20,287 nt of DNA from an uncultured Eubacteriales bacterium. GTDB lineage: Bacteria > Bacillota > Clostridia > UMGS1810. The notes under the pieces are model-generated. The model ran no database searches and was not told the DNA's origin. It saw nothing but the letters and a program-made list of their open reading frames with translations. This document shows positions 16,267 through 20,287 of this stretch, one piece after another; position 1 is the first letter of the stretch; every line of letters begins with the position of its first letter. The stretch is taken from the NCBI GenBank assembly GCA_900555295.1, contig USKN01000013.1:1-20287 (forward strand). The letters are read 5' to 3'. Position numbers and translations under genes: made by a program.

Positions 16267-16295
16267 TATTGTATGTTACGCAAGCAAAAAATGTG
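16267..16295 (-). promoter_or_regulatory. Sigma-K (late mother-cell sporulation) type promoter
   Basis: On the minus strand CACA (plus 16292-16295) is followed after 16 nt by CATACAATA (16267-16275), matching the known sigma-K pattern of an AC-containing -35 and CATA-N3-TA. Expected start near 16260, about 35 nt before the cysteine-rich gene. Sigma-E -10 elements are similar, so sigma-E is an alternative. No consensus sigma-A promoter was seen here. Confidence 0.5.
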
Positions 16296-16368
16296 ATTTT
16301 TTTGTACAAAAAACAAATTACGGTTAGTTTTATCTTTTAAAATACGTGTTCCGTGCCGCAAAAAGCAT

Positions 16369-16411
16369 AAAAAACGCACGGCAAAATATATGCATATTGC
16401 CGTGCGTTTTT
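16369..16411. terminator. Strong intrinsic terminator of the polysaccharide operon
   Basis: AAAAACGCACGGCA pairs with TGCCGTGCGTTTTT (arms about 16370-16383 and 16398-16411) around a short AT-rich loop. It lies 19 nt after the stop of the dehydratase gene on the minus strand, with a T run following in either direction. It separates the capsule operon from the cysteine-rich gene. Confidence 0.88.
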
Positions 16412-16429
16412 GTTTTTAATATATGTAAC

Positions 16430-18325
16430 TTAAACTGTTTGGTTTTCTTCGTTTGCAGGGTGATATGTAGGCACAACCTCCGCAACGGCACGGCGTATTT
16501 TTGCACCGTCGTTTGTTTTAACCGCCGCCTCCAATATTTCGAGCTTATACTCTACCATAGGCATATCAACATCGAGCGGATGCCCTATAAATATTTTGCT
16601 GTGGCGCGTCTTTTTAAGACCTTCCTCACTCATTAAAAGTTCCTCATACAGCTTTTCGCCCGGGCGCAGTCCCGTTATTTTAACTTTTATATCCTCGTCA
16701 GGAATAAGTCCCGAAAGCCGTATCATATTAAGCGCCAAGTCATATATACGCACCGGCTGACCCATATCGAGTACAAAAATCTCACCACCGTTGGCAAAGC
16801 AAGCCGCCTGAATTACAAGCTGCGCCGCCTCGGGAATTGTCATAAAAAATCTTGTTATATCTTTATGCGTTACGGTAACTGGACCGCCGTTTTCTATTTG
16901 CCGTGCAAAGAGCGGTATTACCGAACCGTTTGAGCCGAGCACATTACCAAATCGCACCGCAACAAAGTTTGTTTTGCTTACGTTATTCATTGCCTGAATA
17001 ATCATTTCGCACATTCTCTTTGTTGCACCCATTACATTTGTTGGGTTTACGGCTTTATCGGTAGATATCATTACAAACTTTTCAACGCCGTATTTATCGG
17101 CACATTTTGCAACGTTATACGTACCGAACACATTGTTTTTTATTGCCTCTGTGGGGCTGTCCTCCATAAGCGGCACGTGTTTGTGCGCCGCCGCGTGGAA
17201 TATAATATTGGGTTTATACTGCGAAAAAATCGACTCAAGTCTGTCTTTATCACGAATCGACGCAATAAGCACTTCAAGATTAAGCTCGGAAAATTTAGAC
17301 AAAAGCTCGTTTTGCAAATCATACGCGTTATTTTCGTATATATCTAATATTATAAGCTGTTTGGGGCGAAATTTAACTATTTGACGGCAAAGCTCCGAGC
17401 CTATTGAACCGCCTCCGCCCGTAACCATAACAACCTTATCTTTTATATTTTCCAATATACCGTTATCGTCGAGCACAATCGGGTCACGCGCAAGCAAATC
17501 TTCTATTTTAATCTTTCGTAGTTTTGTTGCGCTCTCCTCGTCAACAATTTCGTCAAATCCGGGCATTACCATAATTTTACAGCCTGTGTTACTGCAAATG
17601 TTTATAATATCCATTCTGTCTATTTTACTTGCCGACGGAATTGCAAAAATTATTTCGTCTACATATTCTCTTTCGCAAACCGCTTCAATATCGCCTCTGT
17701 CGCCTATAACTTTTATTCCGTTAATAAAAGAATTTTGCTTTTTGGGGTCATCATCTATAAGACCTACTATATTATAATCGGGTTTAATTGTAGGGTTTAA
17801 ATCGTTTATAAAAAGCGCCGCCGCAGAACCCGCGCCCACAATAAGCAAATTTTTTTTATGCGAGCCTTTGCGCGCCTTAAAATACGCGCTTACATATTGG
17901 TACGACATTTTTATTACTATGCGGTATAAAATAAGCATAACCGACGCTATAAAATCGGCAAGCAATACGGGTTTTATGTAAAATGCGTAAAACCGCATAA
18001 TATTGGTTGCGCCGATTGTTATTAATGTTGCCGCAAGGCACGCAACTATCATTGTTACATAATCGTACAGCGAGCTGTGGCGCCACATAACTTTGTAGTT
18101 TTTTGATACAAAAAACACAAATAAAAACACAGCGGCACAAAACGAAAACAATACCATACAACGCCCTATGTAATCATTAAACTCTTTGAGCGAATGTACC
18201 ATTACAAGCGCCGCCATATACGATATAAAAACAATGGCAGCGTCAAATATCCACATAATTCTGTCTGATGATGCAACCTTTCCCGCCGAAATTAAAAATT
18301 TGTTTATCTTATTTGACAACGCCAT
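16430..18325 (-). CDS. Membrane-anchored nucleotide-sugar 4,6-dehydratase/epimerase (PglF/WbpM/CapD family)
   Basis: 631 residues, the full length of the large PglF/WbpM-type enzymes. Start ATG lies 7 nt after GGGGGG. Four hydrophobic segments at about 24-45, 56-75, 90-108 and 118-138 anchor it in the membrane. A first Rossmann-like domain begins with LLIVGAGSAA (160-169). The catalytic extended-SDR domain begins with VMVTGGGGSIGSE (299-311, NAD(P) loop), then FHAAAHKHVPLME (376-388), STDKA (421-425) and MGATKR (432-437), where Met432 and Lys436 form the M-x3-K variant typical of this family in place of Y-x3-K. Expected reaction: UDP-N-acetylglucosamine to a UDP-4-keto-6-deoxy sugar, the first step toward bacillosamine-, fucosamine- or quinovosamine-type residues of surface glycans. 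Last gene of the operon, 12 nt after the cytidylyltransferase gene. Confidence 0.92.
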   Translation of the reverse strand: MALSNKINKFLISAGKVASSDRIMWIFDAAIVFISYMAALVMVHSLKEFNDYIGRCMVLFSFCAAVFLFVFFVSKNYKVMWRHSSLYDYVTMIVACLAATLITIGATNIMRFYAFYIKPVLLADFIASVMLILYRIVIKMSYQYVSAYFKARKGSHKKNLLIVGAGSAAALFINDLNPTIKPDYNIVGLIDDDPKKQNSFINGIKVIGDRGDIEAVCEREYVDEIIFAIPSASKIDRMDIINICSNTGCKIMVMPGFDEIVDEESATKLRKIKIEDLLARDPIVLDDNGILENIKDKVVMVTGGGGSIGSELCRQIVKFRPKQLIILDIYENNAYDLQNELLSKFSELNLEVLIASIRDKDRLESIFSQYKPNIIFHAAAHKHVPLMEDSPTEAIKNNVFGTYNVAKCADKYGVEKFVMISTDKAVNPTNVMGATKRMCEMIIQAMNNVSKTNFVAVRFGNVLGSNGSVIPLFARQIENGGPVTVTHKDITRFFMTIPEAAQLVIQAACFANGGEIFVLDMGQPVRIYDLALNMIRLSGLIPDEDIKVKITGLRPGEKLYEELLMSEEGLKKTRHSKIFIGHPLDVDMPMVEYKLEILEAAVKTNDGAKIRRAVAEVVPTYHPANEENQTV

Positions 18326-18337
18326 ACGTACACCCCC

Positions 18338-18763
18338 CTATTTATCTTTATTGTATAAAATTTCACTTAATAATGTAGATGATGTACCATTGGTATGCGG
18401 CAAATACACCACATCAACTCCGGCGCTTTTAAGCCGTAATTCGGTTTCGTTATAAAGCGCGGAACCTTTCCAATCATCCCCGTGAAATAAAACGTCAAAC
18501 TTATATTTATTCCATACTTCAATTTTATCGAGTGAAAACTGCGTTATTGTTTTATCAACATATTTTATTGAATCTACTATTTCAAATCTTTCTTTAAACG
18601 GTATAATGGGCTTTTTATGTTTATATTCAAATGCAAGTTCATCTGTGCTTACACCCGCTATAAGGTAATCACAGTATACTTTGGCATTTTTTAAAATATT
18701 AAGATGCCCTATATGAAACAAGTCAAACACACCCGTTGTATACCCAACCTTGTATTTTTTCAT
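18338..18763 (-). CDS. tagD: Glycerol-3-phosphate cytidylyltransferase-like nucleotidyltransferase
   Basis: 141 residues, close to Bacillus subtilis TagD (129). Motifs match that enzyme: GVFDLFHIGH (11-20, the HxGH nucleotide site), AGVSTDE, HGDDWKG and VVYLPHTNGTSST, which corresponds to the R-T-E-G-I-S-T motif of TagD; Arg-Thr-Glu is replaced here by His-Thr-Asn, a change in a nucleotide-binding motif. Expected reaction: CTP plus glycerol 3-phosphate (or a related alditol phosphate) to the CDP derivative, used to add phosphate-linked glycerol to a surface polymer. The replaced arginine leaves room for another acceptor or nucleotide. ATG follows AGGGAG at 9 nt; it lies 17 nt after the phosphatase gene, within the same operon. 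Confidence 0.85.
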   Translation of the reverse strand: MKKYKVGYTTGVFDLFHIGHLNILKNAKVYCDYLIAGVSTDELAFEYKHKKPIIPFKERFEIVDSIKYVDKTITQFSLDKIEVWNKYKFDVLFHGDDWKGSALYNETELRLKSAGVDVVYLPHTNGTSSTLLSEILYNKDK

Positions 18764-18780
18764 TTGTATATCTCCCTGCT

Positions 18781-19482
18781 TTATAGGTTCAATATACCGT
18801 ATGCATTATTGCAGAATATATCATCGGCATATGCACCAAGTTTTTTTTGCGCAATTTCGTAAGCATGCAAAATTTTTGTGGAACGTACATCTGTATTGTG
18901 CATATCGCTCCCCGCAACACAAATACGGCCCGCGGAAACAAGTTTTTGTAAAAAACGTCTTTCACGCATTTTATCGAGCATTTCCTGATTTATCTGAAAC
19001 ATAACGTCAAGCTCAAACAGCTTATAAACGCTTTCGCCAAACACTCTGTAGTATCGGTCTATATGCGCCATAACAATTTTATAATCTTTAAGCGTAAGCT
19101 TATACAAATGTTCAATAAGCTTGTTATCCCACTCGCAAAAAGGCATTTCTATAAGCAAACAATTTGTATTTTCAATACACAGTTTATCAAAATCGCAAAA
19201 ACTTTTTGTGTTTAAATCAAAATACACCTCAAATCCGCGCAATATCTTTGGAAATTCGATATCATAATTATTCATTTCATTGCAAAGCGCATTATATGCC
19301 GCGTTGCGCGCGTTTACCGCGTCATCTTTATTAACGCTTACGGTTGAATTAAAATGTGGCGTCGCCACAATTGTACCAACGTTATTTTCAACGCTTAACT
19401 TTAGCATTTGTATACTTGTTTCAACATTTTGCGCGCCGTCATCTATTGCAGGCAAAAAGTGCGAATGAAAATCAATAATCAC
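18781..19482 (-). CDS. cpsB: CpsB/CapC-family PHP-type tyrosine-protein phosphatase
   Basis: 233 residues from a GTG at 19482 that sits 5 nt after AAGGGGGG; translation from this codon begins MIIDFHSHFLPAIDDGA, the usual N-terminus. An ATG 27 codons upstream would lie inside the kinase gene and add unrelated residues. Metal-binding PHP positions are visible: His6, His8 and Asp14 or Asp15 (DFHSHFLPAIDDG), His43 (ATPHFNS), Glu85, His140 (MAHIDRY), and Asp193 and His195 (GSDMHN). Most relatives read H-P-E-R-Y at the fifth site; here it is H-I-D-R-Y. It dephosphorylates the tyrosine-rich tail of the cognate BY-kinase to regulate polymerisation and export of capsule or exopolysaccharide. The kinase gene lies 43 nt upstream. 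Confidence 0.9.
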   Translation of the reverse strand: MIIDFHSHFLPAIDDGAQNVETSIQMLKLSVENNVGTIVATPHFNSTVSVNKDDAVNARNAAYNALCNEMNNYDIEFPKILRGFEVYFDLNTKSFCDFDKLCIENTNCLLIEMPFCEWDNKLIEHLYKLTLKDYKIVMAHIDRYYRVFGESVYKLFELDVMFQINQEMLDKMRERRFLQKLVSAGRICVAGSDMHNTDVRSTKILHAYEIAQKKLGAYADDIFCNNAYGILNL

Positions 19483-19525
19483 AATATCCCCCCTTAAACA
19501 CATGACAGGTAATGCAAAAGCAAAT

Positions 19526-20287
19526 TTACTTTTGCTCCCTTTCTTCCATATATCTGTATGCATAATTATATCCGCGGGAGTATTGGTATTTTCGGCTGTA
19601 ATATTTATATTTTGCCGCGTCTTGTTCGCTGCAATTCATAATAAAGCCGAGTATTTTTATTTCGGAGCGCTTTAAAATTTCAACAGCGGCGTCTATCATA
19701 TCATATGTAGATTGATTTTGCTTTACAACAAGCAAAACTCCCGTTGCCGACGGAGCAATAACCATTGCGTCGGTTACCGTTGTAATCGGCGGTGTATCTA
19801 TAAAAATGTAATCGTATTCTCCCGAAAGCTTTTCAAGTATACCGCTCATTTCTTTGCTTGCAAGAAGTTCGGTGGGATTGGGCGGTATTTCGCCTACGGG
19901 AATACAGTCAAGCCCGTCGCGCACATTATGACGTATTGCGTCCTCAAGCTTAATAAATCCGCAAAGAACGTTACTTATACCGTTTGATTTTTCTATTTTT
20001 AAATATCTGTGTACACGCGGTTTTCTTAAATCGCAGTCTATTAAAAGCACCTTTGCACCCGTTTGCGCAAAAGTAAGCGACAAATTAATACTTGTGGTTG
20101 TTTTGCCCTCGCCCGGTTCGGAGCTGGTAATAAGCACAACCTTGCCTTTATCCGACTTTGGCAGTGAAAACATAATATTTGTACGCGCCGTTTTATACGA
20201 CTCCAAAGTATTAAATTTTGTATTTGAATTTATAATATAGTAATCGTCGGGTTTTTGAATACCTTTATTATTTTTGGATTTAATATT
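19526..20287 (-). CDS. cpsD: CpsD/CapB-family tyrosine kinase (BY-kinase), N-terminus beyond window
   Basis: The frame is open to the right edge with no ATG in the last 27 codons. A TTG at 20206 is in frame but has no ribosome binding site, and the residues before it (QKPDDYYIINSNTKFNTLES) continue like a normal kinase N-terminus, so the true start lies outside. Visible features: an ESYKTAR helix matching the E-x2-R-x2-R oligomerisation motif with Lys for the first Arg; Walker A SSEPGEGKTTTS; Walker A' LLIDCDLRKP; Walker B YIFIDTPP; and a C-terminal tail with nine tyrosines between YKYYSRKYQY and YAYRY, the autophosphorylation cluster. It acts at the membrane with a CpsC/Wzz-type activator, which should be encoded just upstream or fused to the missing part. 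It controls exopolysaccharide chain length with CpsB. Confidence 0.9.
   Translation of the reverse strand, partial: NIKSKNNKGIQKPDDYYIINSNTKFNTLESYKTARTNIMFSLPKSDKGKVVLITSSEPGEGKTTTSINLSLTFAQTGAKVLLIDCDLRKPRVHRYLKIEKSNGISNVLCGFIKLEDAIRHNVRDGLDCIPVGEIPPNPTELLASKEMSGILEKLSGEYDYIFIDTPPITTVTDAMVIAPSATGVLLVVKQNQSTYDMIDAAVEILKRSEIKILGFIMNCSEQDAAKYKYYSRKYQYSRGYNYAYRYMEEREQK

Noticed and set aside
16298..16313. Perfect palindrome TTTTTTGTACAAAAAA upstream of the cysteine-rich gene
   Set aside because: It is an A/T run around GTAC, likely to occur by chance in AT-rich intergenic DNA, with no second copy nearby; noted only.
19483..19563. Upstream ATG start for CpsB
   Set aside because: It would extend into the CpsD gene and add residues unlike the family, while the GTG at 19482 has an ideal AAGGGGGG site.

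Overview
The window looks like part of the chromosome of an anaerobic, spore-forming Firmicute of the Clostridia type. The reasons are AT-rich DNA with strong AGGAGG-type ribosome binding sites, frequent TTG and GTG starts, secreted multi-discoidin proteins, an AraC/PocR-type regulator, a cysteine-rich gene behind a promoter resembling a sporulation sigma-K site, and a Gram-positive CpsB/CpsD tyrosine phosphatase/kinase pair. The species cannot be named from the sequence.

Region 1 (about 1-6430, all on the minus strand, read right to left) is a glycan-use operon. It encodes a cytoplasmic GH127-type beta-L-arabinofuranosidase, a sugar-binding lipoprotein of an ABC importer that overlaps it by 20 nt, a secreted protein with three discoidin (F5/8 type C, CBM32-like) domains, and a secreted protein with two tandemly duplicated discoidin domains leading into what looks like a glycoside-hydrolase barrel cut by the left edge. 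No permease genes are in view.

Region 2 (6430-8396) holds two convergent AraC-family regulators whose stop codons are 1 nt apart. One has a cupin sensor and faces away from the GH127 operon. The other has a PocR sensor and faces away from the second sugar operon. Each divergent intergenic region carries a good promoter for the regulator. For the enzyme operons only weak or incomplete promoters are visible, as expected if they need an activator.

Region 3 (8397-15084, plus strand) is a tightly packed five-gene operon: FucI-like sugar isomerase (COG2407), FGGY carbohydrate kinase, DUF4432 mutarotase-like protein, class II fructose-bisphosphate-type aldolase and cytoplasmic GH36 alpha-galactosidase-like hydrolase. 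Read together it is a complete hydrolase-mutarotase-isomerase-kinase-aldolase route to DHAP and an aldehyde. It parallels fucose degradation but uses an unrelated aldolase fold. The substrate is not settled; galactose through tagatose, L-arabinose through L-ribulose, and a fucose-like sugar are all possible.

Region 4 (15085-16429) starts with a start-less, frameshifted remnant of an acidic protein directly after the sugar operon, which may mark an insertion junction. A shared bidirectional terminator follows, then a cysteine-rich probable spore-surface protein gene on the minus strand.

Region 5 (16430-20287, minus strand) is the downstream part of a capsule/exopolysaccharide operon: BY-kinase CpsD (its N-terminus lies beyond the right edge), PHP-type phosphatase CpsB, a TagD-like cytidylyltransferase and a membrane-anchored PglF/CapD-type nucleotide-sugar 4,6-dehydratase, closed by a strong terminator. 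I saw no tRNA, rRNA, CRISPR array or insertion sequence.
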